DNA from: an uncultured Flavobacteriaceae bacterium
Lineage (GTDB): Bacteria; Bacteroidota; Bacteroidia; Flavobacteriales; Flavobacteriaceae
Assembly (NCBI GenBank): GCA_947500445.1
Contig: CANMSB010000007.1
Location: 94,801 to 158,800 of the forward strand
Length of the DNA stretch: 64,000 nt
Direction: 5' to 3'
Numbering within the stretch: position 1 is the stretch's first letter; each line of letters opens with the position of its first letter. Made by a program: the position numbers and the translations under genes. This document shows, one piece after another, positions 1 to 7,600 of this stretch. The notes under the pieces are model-generated. The model searched no databases, had not been told where the DNA came from, and worked only from the letters and a program-made list of their open reading frames with translations.

Positions 1-141
1 TTTTACTATTCCGTTTAAATTTCAAAATCAACGACGAACCGCAGCGCACTTGAAAGGAGCTACAAAAAAAATGGAGTAAAAGATGTACGGAACAAGACTG
101 AAACACAAAAGTTTTAAGGTAGGCAGATACCCTTTTCCGTA
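1..141. other. Non-coding left edge
   Basis: No reading frame with recognisable content. It lies downstream of the TraO-like gene on the minus strand, so it may hold the end of that transcript or the start of the next gene outside the window. I see no clear hairpin. Confidence 0.4.
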
Positions 142-681
142 CTACAGATTAAAATAGTAACGCAGACCGATACCGGAGTAATTGGTAAAGTTGCCAAAAT
201 CACTATTCACGTGATAAAACTGTGAAGTTTTTAATACCAGAGAGATATGCTCACTGATGATGATATCCAAATCTGCAGAAAGTACGCCACCATAAATAAA
301 ACTGCTCTCCCCGAGCACCGATACCACATTGGTTATCTCCGAATTACCGCCATTTACCGCTTCGTAACCCGCCAATGCCCCTGCACCTATTGACAGCGCC
401 TGCATTTTTCGGTTTCTGCTATATATCGTTAAAAAAAACGAATAACTGGCCGTGTAGCTGGAATACGGAATTTTGGTGGTACCCGAAGTATAATTCGTTA
501 ATGTGACATTCAATGCGAGTTGCGTGAACGTATTCTCACTTAAATTGGTATTGTAGGCCAATTCCCCACCATACCCATCGCCAAAAATCCCCCCACTTGC
601 AGAAAAAGTGTTGGTATAGCTTTGGGCCGTTCCTAGGGCCCCTATCACAATAACGAGAATTAAGAAAAGCCTGTACTTCAA
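142..681 (-). CDS. TraO-like outer-membrane beta-barrel protein
   Basis: 179 residues. A signal peptide (residues 1 to about 19, ending near AQS) is followed by alternating, aromatic-rich strands and a C-terminal Gly-Leu-Arg-Tyr-Tyr-Phe strand ending in Leu, typical of a small outer-membrane beta barrel. The layout and the gene order behind a TraN-like gene resemble TraO of Bacteroidetes conjugative transposons. Its start codon overlaps the end of the TraN-like gene by 4 bases (ATGA), so the two are translationally coupled. In conjugative elements TraO is an envelope component of the mating apparatus. Here no other tra gene is visible, and upstream lies a T6SS effector cluster. It could be the remnant of an integrative element, or a barrel recruited for another envelope task. 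The TraO name rests on overall shape and synteny rather than on catalytic residues. Confidence 0.6.
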   Translation of the reverse strand: MKYRLFLILVIVIGALGTAQSYTNTFSASGGIFGDGYGGELAYNTNLSENTFTQLALNVTLTNYTSGTTKIPYSSYTASYSFFLTIYSRNRKMQALSIGAGALAGYEAVNGGNSEITNVVSVLGESSFIYGGVLSADLDIIISEHISLVLKTSQFYHVNSDFGNFTNYSGIGLRYYFNL

Positions 682-1703
682 TTTGACGGAAAATTTACGT
701 GTTTATAGTCTAACGGAAGTCTTACCATCCTATTGTCATCAACTTCATCAAGTACAACATGAATTTGCTCCTTACTACTGATCCTAAATTTTTTAAAAAC
801 ATAAACGAGCTCATTAATGCTCTCGGGATCAATAATTTGCTGTAAATTGAATTTGTAACGTGGAGTTAATATTTTTTGTAGATCGCCTATTCCCGATTCT
901 CTAAAAAAACTTAATCCATTAACGGCATATTCCTTTTTTGAATTGTTCTCTATTTGAAGTACAAAGTAAATATCTTCCCGATCTACTAAAATGTTATTGA
1001 GCTTTAGCACAATTTTTTTGTTCTGTCTGAAACTTCTTTTAAAAATGGTTTTTTGTAGATAATTGTTTTCGCAAAACAAGCGATAATATTCTTCTCGGTC
1101 AACATCGTACATATCTCCTTCCCCACCTACAGGTTTTGGGATATAGGTATCGTTAGTGTTAGAAGAAGTATCTTCTCCTACCAAGGTATCCCCAATTACC
1201 GGGTCATCCGTGACCGGTCCTTTTTGAACCAATACCGCCGGCGGCTTGTTTACCGTTGGGGCGGTATTGGGTGCAGATGTAGCATCCGTTGTGGTTTCTT
1301 TTTCCGGTGTACTTTCCTTTTCCGGTGCCTCCGAGTCATTACCCCGGGAGACTACCTTTGTGTTTCCAATAGACTGGTCGGGCTGCAAAACATAATTGAA
1401 CACTTCAACGTCTTGATCATACTTTAACGCAAAGGAAAAAATAAGACCATCTTGGGTAATCACGGTCAAGTTACTGGTATTGCCCTTTCTTCCTTTCAAT
1501 AGCCCCATATTGGAATTTGGCTCGTATTCGAATTTAAAGTTCACCGCCGGAGGAATTACCTTTTCCACATTCGAAGGAAAGAAAAGGGTTACCGTTACGT
1601 TTTCGTTTGTGGCAATACGAATCGGTGCTTGACCCTGTATCGGTAAAACCGTAAAAAGGAGAAAAGTAACAATGGTATAAAAAACAACGGAAACCAACTT
1701 CAT
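678..1703 (-). CDS. TraN-like (DUF4138) conjugative-transposon protein
   Basis: The longest frame starts at 1787, but the methionine at 1703 begins a clean signal peptide (hydrophobic run, cut near IQGQA), so I choose 1703 (341 residues). The N-terminal part has the TraN pattern of a short beta region ending in a Leu-Thr-Val-Ile-Thr-Gln-Asp-Gly segment. A Pro/Thr/Glu-rich linker follows (roughly 125-200). The C-terminal DUF4138-like half has a Leu-Asn-Asn-Ile segment, a Tyr-Phe-Val-Leu-Gln-Ile-Glu-Asn strand and a late Val-Tyr-Val-Phe-Lys-Lys-Phe strand. TraN is a periplasmic/outer-membrane conjugation protein in Bacteroidetes. It overlaps the TraO-like gene by 4 bases, as neighbours do in CTn-type operons. 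No TraM, TraK, TraJ or TraG is present upstream; instead there is a T6SS lipase candidate and a small membrane protein. Confidence 0.65.
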   Translation of the reverse strand: MKLVSVVFYTIVTFLLFTVLPIQGQAPIRIATNENVTVTLFFPSNVEKVIPPAVNFKFEYEPNSNMGLLKGRKGNTSNLTVITQDGLIFSFALKYDQDVEVFNYVLQPDQSIGNTKVVSRGNDSEAPEKESTPEKETTTDATSAPNTAPTVNKPPAVLVQKGPVTDDPVIGDTLVGEDTSSNTNDTYIPKPVGGEGDMYDVDREEYYRLFCENNYLQKTIFKRSFRQNKKIVLKLNNILVDREDIYFVLQIENNSKKEYAVNGLSFFRESGIGDLQKILTPRYKFNLQQIIDPESINELVYVFKKFRISSKEQIHVVLDEVDDNRMVRLPLDYKHVNFPSN

Positions 1704-1969
1704 TAGTGGAGTATCTAGACTTTCTATGTTAAACGCATACTTTGCATAAACATTATCCATGCCATAGTACAAAAATATCAATCTCATCGAAAGAAACCTC
1801 CAATTAATCGGTAAAAGGAAGTTTTTGGAGGATTTAAACTACAATTCACTAAAATCTTGCGTTCCAAAACGGTATCAATACTTTTCCCAGGATAAAATTG
1901 TAAACGCTTCAATTAAGGAAGGCGATTGAAGAAGGTATTCGTTTTTCTCCTGGACCCTATAAAGCGATA
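1704..1969. other. Intergenic region upstream of the TraN-like gene
   Basis: About 265 bases with no convincing gene. If the upstream start at 1787 were used, part of this would be coding, but that extension lacks the signal-peptide logic. No perfect hairpin or TAnnTTTG box stands out on the minus strand. Confidence 0.35.
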
Positions 1970-2248
1970 TCAATTTCGTTCGCGTTCCCTTTTCTTACGA
2001 TAGTATTGAATCAAATGGGTACTGACTACTGCGATGTGGACCGCTAAAAAAAATAGTCCAAAGAAAAACCAAACGAGCGCTTTGCCATGTTCGGAATAGT
2101 TCAGTCCCATTACGGTAATGAAGGTTGCATATATAATGAAAACGATGATATTGATTCGTGCGAACCTTTGGTTAGAACGGTAGGACAAGGCAATAAGAAC
2201 AAGCAGAAGGAGAACACTTCCCAAAAGGTAGATTTGGTCCTCTGTCAT
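1970..2248 (-). CDS. Small three-helix membrane protein, possible immunity protein
   Basis: 92 residues with three hydrophobic helices (about 6-23, 33-52 and 57-80) and a strongly basic C-terminus rich in Arg and Lys. I recognise no family. It starts 6 bases after the stop of the lipase-like gene on the same strand, so the two are almost certainly co-transcribed. T6SS effectors are usually followed at once by their immunity gene, and membrane-acting effectors often have membrane or periplasmic immunity proteins. The immunity role is inferred from position only. Confidence 0.5.
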   Translation of the reverse strand: MTEDQIYLLGSVLLLLVLIALSYRSNQRFARINIIVFIIYATFITVMGLNYSEHGKALVWFFFGLFFLAVHIAVVSTHLIQYYRKKRERERN

Positions 2249-2254
2249 AATCCC

Positions 2255-3256
2255 TTATTTTACCCACAGCCCCGAACCGGTATCAATTCTAGAGCTTTTT
2301 TTCGTCGTTCGCTCAATTTCCTTATACAGTTCGATCAGCTGGTTTAGCTTAGCGGTATCGTTATTCCCCAGAATTTCAAGGATTCCTTCCAGTTCTTCCG
2401 TGAACGTGCCGTTTCCATGTTCAAGAATGAAGTCGTCGGAATCATCAATGGCATTGGAATGTATATTGATCACATCTCCTTTGGCATCATTCCCCGAAAG
2501 TATATCTTTAAAATGGCTTACGTTCACGTTTACCGCACCGCTTTTGGGATAGTTTAGGCTATTGGACTGGTGTGGTCCCATGTTAACGGAATACACGATC
2601 ATGTCATCTACGTCATAGGCAAAATCGATGCCTTCGCTCTTCGCCAAAACCGAGACTTCCTTTTTTAAAGATTCCATATAGGCCGCTCCAAAAACGGAAC
2701 CCCTGCTATGGGTGAAAAATTGCAACTGTTCGGTCACCCTACCTTTATCGTCCCGATATCCTTTCATTTTTTCCCAAACGGCTACGGCATCGGTTTTTGC
2801 TTTGGCAGTACCGGCGTTTTTTCGTGATTTTGACCAAATTCCATGATCTCCGTCCACATATTTGAAATCTTCATAGGCATAGCCCGTTTCACGGGAAATC
2901 GTTGCCAATAAATCATTATTCCAATACGAATCGTCACCTCGTTCACTATCGTCACTGACTTTGCCATTGATCAATATGGGAAATTCAATGGATAGGCCTT
3001 GAAAACCCTTAAGATCGGAACCAAGATGGGGGTTGGCATCACCAGCGTTTCTTACACGCTTTGAAACGCTATTGGCCGCATGTACTTGACGAATGGACTT
3101 TTTTAGGGAAGCCTGTAATTTTTTTGCAACCTCTTTTTGGGAGAACGACTTATTACTGTCCTTAGCGTCCTTGAACGAATTTCGCGTAGAAGCTTTTGCC
3201 TTGCGCAGGCATCGTTTCATGTCATGTCGTAATTTTAATTCTTCTACGCTCGCCAT
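2255..3256 (-). CDS. Putative T6SS lipase-type effector
   Basis: 333 residues. There is no signal peptide and the N-terminal 70 residues are Lys/Arg-rich. The segment Phe-Thr-His-Ser-Arg-Gly-Ser (about 181-187) looks like the nucleophile elbow of an alpha/beta hydrolase, with Ser184 as candidate nucleophile. It resembles the HSRG/FSRG elbows of T6SS phospholipase (Tle) families, although the first elbow glycine is replaced by Thr. The preceding strand and the following Val-Phe-Gly-Ala-Ala helix fit that fold. A later Asn-Met-Gly-Pro-His segment could supply the catalytic His. The gene lies directly behind an Hcp paralogue and in front of a small membrane protein, the usual effector/immunity arrangement. 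The hydrolase call is an inference from a short motif plus context, and I cannot assign a Tle subfamily. Confidence 0.5.
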   Translation of the reverse strand: MASVEELKLRHDMKRCLRKAKASTRNSFKDAKDSNKSFSQKEVAKKLQASLKKSIRQVHAANSVSKRVRNAGDANPHLGSDLKGFQGLSIEFPILINGKVSDDSERGDDSYWNNDLLATISRETGYAYEDFKYVDGDHGIWSKSRKNAGTAKAKTDAVAVWEKMKGYRDDKGRVTEQLQFFTHSRGSVFGAAYMESLKKEVSVLAKSEGIDFAYDVDDMIVYSVNMGPHQSNSLNYPKSGAVNVNVSHFKDILSGNDAKGDVINIHSNAIDDSDDFILEHGNGTFTEELEGILEILGNNDTAKLNQLIELYKEIERTTKKSSRIDTGSGLWVK

Positions 3257-3338
3257 AAACTATAAAACTATTGAAATTAGGAACCGCTAAAGCAAATCGG
3301 AACTATCTTGAATATAGTGGTTTTGAATACGAATGGAC

Positions 3339-3728
3339 TTAAGCGCCCCAACTGTTCTCAAAACTCATATCCCCAATTTTGACCGATTTGGCGGAAATCA
3401 CCAATCGCTTTTGCATGGGCACATCATCAATTGCATCGAATTCTTCCTCCAAGCTTACACAATACGCCTTTGTGAAATCTACACGTTGTAACTGGGACAT
3501 TGCATCTCTCTTGAAAAAGATAATGCTACCATCCTTCGTTTGGTCCGGGGAAGCCATCCAATGAAATAGATCGAACTTGCCCTGGGATTCTATGGTCACC
3601 ATTATTCTGCCGCCCAACGGTTTGCCGGAAGGTTTTCCGGTTCCATCCATCGGTTGTTCAAAATTATAGGTACAATGGAGCACGTTATAGTCGTGCCCAT
3701 CAACAATGAGTTTTGCTAAAAAAGACAT
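3339..3728 (-). CDS. tssD: Second Hcp/TssD tube protein
   Basis: 129 residues, the family's usual length. It is clearly paralogous to the Hcp at 5753-6139: both begin MSF-AKL, share a His-Cys-(Ser/Thr)-Tyr segment near residue 18, a Gly-Gly-Arg-Ile strand, a Phe-X-Trp-Met segment, a Phe-Lys-Arg-Asp segment and a Val-Ile-Ser-Ala-Lys strand near the end. Hcp hexamers stack into the inner tube that the T6SS sheath ejects. This copy lies downstream of tssC and directly upstream of the lipase-like gene, so it may be a cargo-dedicated Hcp that carries or stabilises that effector. Its divergence from the other Hcp suits such specialisation. Confidence 0.85.
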   Translation of the reverse strand: MSFLAKLIVDGHDYNVLHCTYNFEQPMDGTGKPSGKPLGGRIMVTIESQGKFDLFHWMASPDQTKDGSIIFFKRDAMSQLQRVDFTKAYCVSLEEEFDAIDDVPMQKRLVISAKSVKIGDMSFENSWGA

Positions 3729-3797
3729 TTGGGTGTATGGGTTTAAATTCTTTAATGGTGCGTCAATCCAGACAAAACGCTACTATGGCAAACTTTG

Positions 3798-5156
3798 TTA
3801 TGCCTGTTTGTAATCGGTATCCCATTCGGCACCTTCGTCCCCTTTTTGACCATCCATGGATATCAAAAAGTTTTTGGCGGGAAAGTAGGGTTTCAAACGT
3901 ACGTCCAAGAAAATCCTATCTTTTTGGTTGATGTCCTGCTCGAACCTTCGAATCTCAAAATTTTCGATCAGTTTATCAGGACCGCAGATATCGTCTAAAA
4001 ACCGTACGATCTGGTTTTGAATTTCTTTTCTCGTCTTCGCATTGAAGTTTTCAAAAGCCCTTCTATTCAAGAAATCCATCAAGACTTTTGTTACATAATC
4101 AAAAACACGCACTACGGAATAGGTCTGTAATCCCAAGTTATCGCCGTTGAACAAGGTTTTGGCGGAAAATGCCATTACTTTTCCATATTCGTTGACCATG
4201 GGAACAAGCCCCAGGTTCTCCAAATTGGCTATTTCGCTTTTGCGCAGTTCAAAACGAACACCGTCTACCTCACTTAAACCACCGTGCTTTTTACCGGCGG
4301 TTACCTGAGACATAAGTGTCTTGTATATTTTACCGGCCAATGCTCCCGAAGGTGGCACGTGCACATCGTCGTCCTCTCCTACTTCTTCGTGTTTTCCACG
4401 TCCGACCAGCCAATTACAGGTCATTATGGTGTTGGACAGATACATATCGCCACTGGCCAAATTAGCGGCCTCGAACATTTCCATTACATCGTCCGGCTCG
4501 TCCAAATGGGCAAAGTCGGTAACTAAGGTAACTTTGTTATCATGTGCCAATTTGGCCCACTTATCCACAACCGATTTTGACCCCAAATACCCGGGCAAAA
4601 CCATAAGGGAATAGTTCTCCCTCAAATCCAAACGGTCGTATTTGGACACCAATTCTTCCCGTACGTGGTCGAAGAAACGGGTATTGTCCAAATCGGTCAA
4701 TTGGTCCATTTCAGCATTGATTACGGAAATGTTCTTCAAGGAGGCCATATCGGTATTCTTGTAGAATAGCGCTACTGAACGATAGGACGTTTCCAATTCC
4801 CTAGTCTCGTCCAAGGCGGTCTTTAAGTTCTTTGTAAGTACCTCTTGGGACTGTTTTGCCTTATCATCGGCGGATTGCACCAAATCGATGATATCTTCAC
4901 CTGATTTTAAGGTATCGGACCAGAGTGAAAGTATTTTTAAAAGCGCGTCCCTTTCGGAGCTCTTATTATTTTCGGTGAGAAACATTTTTCTCCTCGCCTT
5001 ACGGTCCGGATTTAAGTTCTGCACATTGTCAATGGCGGATTCCAACAAATCGAAACCTCCGTACTTGGCAAGATCATCCGACTTGTCCTTAATCTGTTCT
5101 ATGTAAGGCTTATCACTAAGCTGAGACTCCTTTTGCTTATTTGGCGTATTGGACAT
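3798..5156 (-). CDS. tssC: T6SS contractile sheath large subunit TssC
   Basis: 452 residues, typical of Bacteroidota TssC. It has a Lys/Asp/Glu-rich N-terminus, a central segment ending in a Leu-Val-Thr-Asp-Phe-Ala-His motif, and a Cys-Asn-Trp-Leu-Val-Gly-Arg-Gly stretch. The C-terminal region is Arg-Leu-Lys-Pro-Tyr-Phe-Pro-Ala-Lys-Asn-Phe, as in the sheath family where this part forms the handshake with TssB. TssB and TssC polymerise around the Hcp tube in the cytoplasm, and contraction drives secretion. The gene starts 18 bases after tssB ends and belongs to the hcp-tssB-tssC transcript. TssC is recycled by ClpV/TssH, encoded in the rightward operon. Confidence 0.9.
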   Translation of the reverse strand: MSNTPNKQKESQLSDKPYIEQIKDKSDDLAKYGGFDLLESAIDNVQNLNPDRKARRKMFLTENNKSSERDALLKILSLWSDTLKSGEDIIDLVQSADDKAKQSQEVLTKNLKTALDETRELETSYRSVALFYKNTDMASLKNISVINAEMDQLTDLDNTRFFDHVREELVSKYDRLDLRENYSLMVLPGYLGSKSVVDKWAKLAHDNKVTLVTDFAHLDEPDDVMEMFEAANLASGDMYLSNTIMTCNWLVGRGKHEEVGEDDDVHVPPSGALAGKIYKTLMSQVTAGKKHGGLSEVDGVRFELRKSEIANLENLGLVPMVNEYGKVMAFSAKTLFNGDNLGLQTYSVVRVFDYVTKVLMDFLNRRAFENFNAKTRKEIQNQIVRFLDDICGPDKLIENFEIRRFEQDINQKDRIFLDVRLKPYFPAKNFLISMDGQKGDEGAEWDTDYKQA

Positions 5157-5174
5157 ATGTATGTTGGAATATAG

Positions 5175-5627
5175 TTATTTGGTATTTTTAATTTCGGCGA
5201 TCAATGCATCAATAGTATCCACCAACGATTGCTTGGCACTTTCGTCTTCCAAGGCGGCCTTTAGAATTTTATTGGTTTTTAACTGCTTGATTATTTTTTT
5301 GTATTGGTCACTTTCAATTTCAAGTTCTTTCAAGAAAACACTGTTGTTCACTATTCCCTTTTTTCCGAAATCACCTAGGTTCTCAAAACGCAACTCCTCG
5401 TTTACGGTACCCCCATCCTTATCTTCGAAAGGTATTTTGATGGTGGGTTCGTAATGTTCAAAAATATCCTCCACGGTATTCAACCCCTCTACTACCTCGG
5501 GCTTTACCGGTGCATTGGGCGTTAATTTTCCGGCGATCAAGGTCCTGTTCTGTGGTATTTCGTTCAACGCTTCACTAGCGTCTCCTTTTACCTCGTTACC
5601 CCCGATGCCTACGTTGTCTATAGCCAT
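5175..5627 (-). CDS. tssB: T6SS contractile sheath small subunit TssB
   Basis: 150 residues. Features are the N-terminal MAIDNVGIGG start common in Bacteroidota TssB, a central Ile-Lys-Ile-Pro-Phe-Glu strand, a Leu-Arg-Phe-Glu-Asn-Leu-Gly-Asp-Phe segment that matches the sheath family's Leu-X-Phe-X-X-Leu-X-Asp-Phe pattern, and a Lys/Glu-rich helical C-terminus. It forms the heterodimer building block of the sheath with TssC, whose gene follows 18 bases later. It is separated from the upstream hcp by about 125 bases containing a strong hairpin, so part of its transcription may come from read-through. Confidence 0.88.
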   Translation of the reverse strand: MAIDNVGIGGNEVKGDASEALNEIPQNRTLIAGKLTPNAPVKPEVVEGLNTVEDIFEHYEPTIKIPFEDKDGGTVNEELRFENLGDFGKKGIVNNSVFLKELEIESDQYKKIIKQLKTNKILKAALEDESAKQSLVDTIDALIAEIKNTK

Positions 5628-5700
5628 AAAATGTAGTTTTAATTTTTAAAATTAATCAAAAAATACAGAAACACAAGTAATGCATTTGTCATTAAACGTA

Positions 5701-5728
5701 AAAAGGGGACAGAAAGTTGTCCCCTTTT
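5701..5728 (-). terminator. Hairpin between hcp and tssB (attenuating terminator)
   Basis: Perfect 11-bp inverted repeat AAAAGGGGACA / TGTCCCCTTTT around a 6-base loop (5712-5717). On the minus strand it lies about 25 bases past the hcp stop and ends in a T run formed by the stem itself. A partial terminator here would let hcp mRNA greatly outnumber sheath mRNA; a 3'-end stabilising hairpin is an alternative. Confidence 0.75.
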
Positions 5729-5752
5729 ACTACACAATATAAAATTTTTAGG

Positions 5753-6139
5753 CTATACCCATTCGTTGACGTGCTCTCCGCCACCGCTGCTAAGCTCCTT
5801 GGCAGAAATCACAAAACTTTCGGTCAATGGATTTTGACCGCTCGAGTCGAAGTTTTCTTTGTACTTGATAAGGTAACCCTCTTTGAAGTTAACCTCTTTC
5901 AAGGTAGCTTCCGTATCTCTCTTTACAAATACGATGGTTCCATCTTTTCTTTCGAAGTTGTTGGTCATCCACTCAAAAAAACCGGTTTCACCGTTAGATT
6001 CAACGGTCAAATGGATACGACCACCTCTTGTAACGGAAGACGGACGACCCGTAGGATCTACTTCCTGGTTCAAATCGTAAGAACAATGCAAGATTGTAAA
6101 TTCCTTTCCTGCTACTTTTAATTTTGCTTTAAAAGACAT
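5753..6139 (-). CDS. tssD: Hcp/TssD inner-tube protein (main copy)
   Basis: 128 residues with the Bacteroidota TssD pattern: MSFKAKL start, a His-Cys-Ser-Tyr segment, Gly-Gly-Arg-Ile-His strand, Phe-Glu-Trp-Met, Phe-Val-Lys-Arg-Asp and a final Val-Ile-Ser-Ala-Lys strand. It forms hexameric rings stacked inside the TssBC sheath and is secreted in bulk. It is the first gene of the hcp-tssB-tssC-hcp2 group, behind a recognisable promoter (6204-6235), and is followed by a hairpin that may isolate its high-level transcript. This position and control suggest it is the structural tube protein, while the second Hcp may serve cargo. Confidence 0.9.
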   Translation of the reverse strand: MSFKAKLKVAGKEFTILHCSYDLNQEVDPTGRPSSVTRGGRIHLTVESNGETGFFEWMTNNFERKDGTIVFVKRDTEATLKEVNFKEGYLIKYKENFDSSGQNPLTESFVISAKELSSGGGEHVNEWV

Positions 6140-6512
6140 AATAAATTGTTTTTGTGGTAAATAATACCTGATTAAATATATATAACGTCACTAACGGACA
6201 GGTCAAAATTAACAAAGTAGGTGCTTCTTCCCAAATTTTTTCGACAAAACGCTTTTTTTCTTACTTTTTAGGTCAGTACAACGACATTTTTTTGGAAGAT
6301 AAGTATATATGCCCGTCCTTCTTCCTGGGATTGCAGTATGAATGTGTAGGCGGTGCCCGTAAAAAACCTAGGAGACAAATAGTACAGTTATGAATACAAA
6401 TCGCACCTTTCAGGGCGGCCTTTGTAGTTCAGCACTGCGTTAACCGACTCTCATATTAACATCTATCGGTCATAAGAATATCACGGTATGTTTAGTTGTA
6501 TGTATACGGTGA
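6140..6512. other. Long leader/intergenic region upstream of hcp
   Basis: About 370 bases without a supported gene. It contains the hcp promoter near its left end. The remainder (about 6240-6512) carries no clear hairpin or coding signal and should hold the end of the PKD-gene transcript, which runs leftward through it. Confidence 0.5.
6204..6235 (-). promoter_or_regulatory. Bacteroidota-type promoter for hcp-tssB-tssC
   Basis: On the minus strand a TTTG box (6232-6235) is followed after 20 bases by TAATTTTG (6204-6211), matching the Bacteroidota sigma consensus TTTG-N(19-20)-TAnnTTTG. The start point would be near 6197, giving a leader of about 58 bases before the hcp start at 6139. Confidence 0.65.
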
Positions 6513-7544
6513 TCAAAACGTTTTCCAAAACAGTCCTTTTTTGGTACGCATGTTAATGGTCATACTTTTTACGCAACCGGTAGTTTGGTCTTTTACCATT
6601 TTTATCTGTTTCACCTCAAGTTTGTTAACATCGCGTATTTCTTTAAAGAATTGGCTTACGGTAAAGCGTTTTCCCGTGCTACTGAATACCGGTATATTAC
6701 TGTAGCAAAAATAATTTCGTATGGCCACGTCATCTACATTCCTTCCCGAATAACCGATCAGCAACTGCTGCATCTCGTCGGAACTTATGGTTATGCGCGC
6801 CGCACGTTCCGCGGCCTGGGTCTCGGCCACCTGCTCTTCTTCCTCTACCTGGGCCGCGGGCTTATCGTCGATTTGCTGTAGTACATTTTCAATATGGTCC
6901 ACCCTACTTATCGGATTGCGTTCCCGCCGTTGTCGCAACTCCGGTAAAACCGTAATTCGCTGTTTGGCTTCGTGCCTGCGGTCACCGTTCACTACCAATA
7001 GAATGGTTTTTTCCCCTGGTGTCTTGTAGCTGTATTTCTCCTTACGCCCGTCACCATCAATGGCCATGGTTTCCCCAAAACTCCATTGCCACGAGTTTGC
7101 AAAGCTCGAGTTATTTTCAAAAACCACCTCTTGTCCTACGCGAACGTATTCCGGCAAAACGATATTGGGAATCAGCTCGGGGTCGACTAATTTTTTTCGT
7201 TTTGATATCACAATTTTTTTGGAGCTTACGCATTGTCCGTTCATTTTCAAGGCCACTTCATAGGTCCCTTCCTTCTTAAACTGATGTACCACATCCGAAC
7301 GATAGGCTTTGGCGTCGCTATCCCCAAAATCCCACTCCCAATCAACTCCGGAGGCATCCATACTTTTAAATTCGATCAAATCTTCAGTGGTGTACGAATT
7401 CGTAATTACATCGAAGCCCACATTGGTACAATCGACCTTACTGTTTACCCGAAAGGCAAAAAGACCAAAACTACATATCAGTAATACTAAAAAAGTAAGA
7501 AATACGTTTAGGTCAAAGTGGGTTTTAATACTTTTATTGTTCAT
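6513..7544 (-). CDS. Membrane-anchored double-PKD-domain T6SSiii envelope protein (TssP candidate)
   Basis: 343 residues. One N-terminal membrane helix (about 13-30) is followed by two PKD-like domains (about 40-110 and 118-205), each with the family's Trp-X-Trp-(Asp/Ser)-Phe-Gly motif and a Tyr/His-Gln/Lys-Phe/Thr-Lys-X-(Glu/Pro)-Gly-Thr/Glu strand. Then come a charged, Glu/Ala-rich linker with probable coiled coil (about 205-250) and a C-terminal globular domain (about 255-343). It should be a periplasmic protein tethered to the inner membrane. T6SSiii systems replace TssJLM with the TssN/O/P/Q/R envelope set, and a single-pass PKD protein beside tssG-tssN is a good candidate for TssP, but I cannot confirm that name. 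It is transcribed divergently from the NlpC/P60 lipoprotein, with 56 bases between starts. Confidence 0.75.
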   Translation of the reverse strand: MNNKSIKTHFDLNVFLTFLVLLICSFGLFAFRVNSKVDCTNVGFDVITNSYTTEDLIEFKSMDASGVDWEWDFGDSDAKAYRSDVVHQFKKEGTYEVALKMNGQCVSSKKIVISKRKKLVDPELIPNIVLPEYVRVGQEVVFENNSSFANSWQWSFGETMAIDGDGRKEKYSYKTPGEKTILLVVNGDRRHEAKQRITVLPELRQRRERNPISRVDHIENVLQQIDDKPAAQVEEEEQVAETQAAERAARITISSDEMQQLLIGYSGRNVDDVAIRNYFCYSNIPVFSSTGKRFTVSQFFKEIRDVNKLEVKQIKMVKDQTTGCVKSMTINMRTKKGLFWKTF

Positions 7545-7600
7545 AATTAATCCCTAATTTTCGAGGCTTAAAATTGCCATTTAAAAGTACAATACTTTTC

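Noticed and set aside
7574..7600. TTG start for the NlpC/P60 gene
   Set aside because: It would place nine residues before the lipoprotein signal; the ATG at 7601 gives a standard signal and lipobox.
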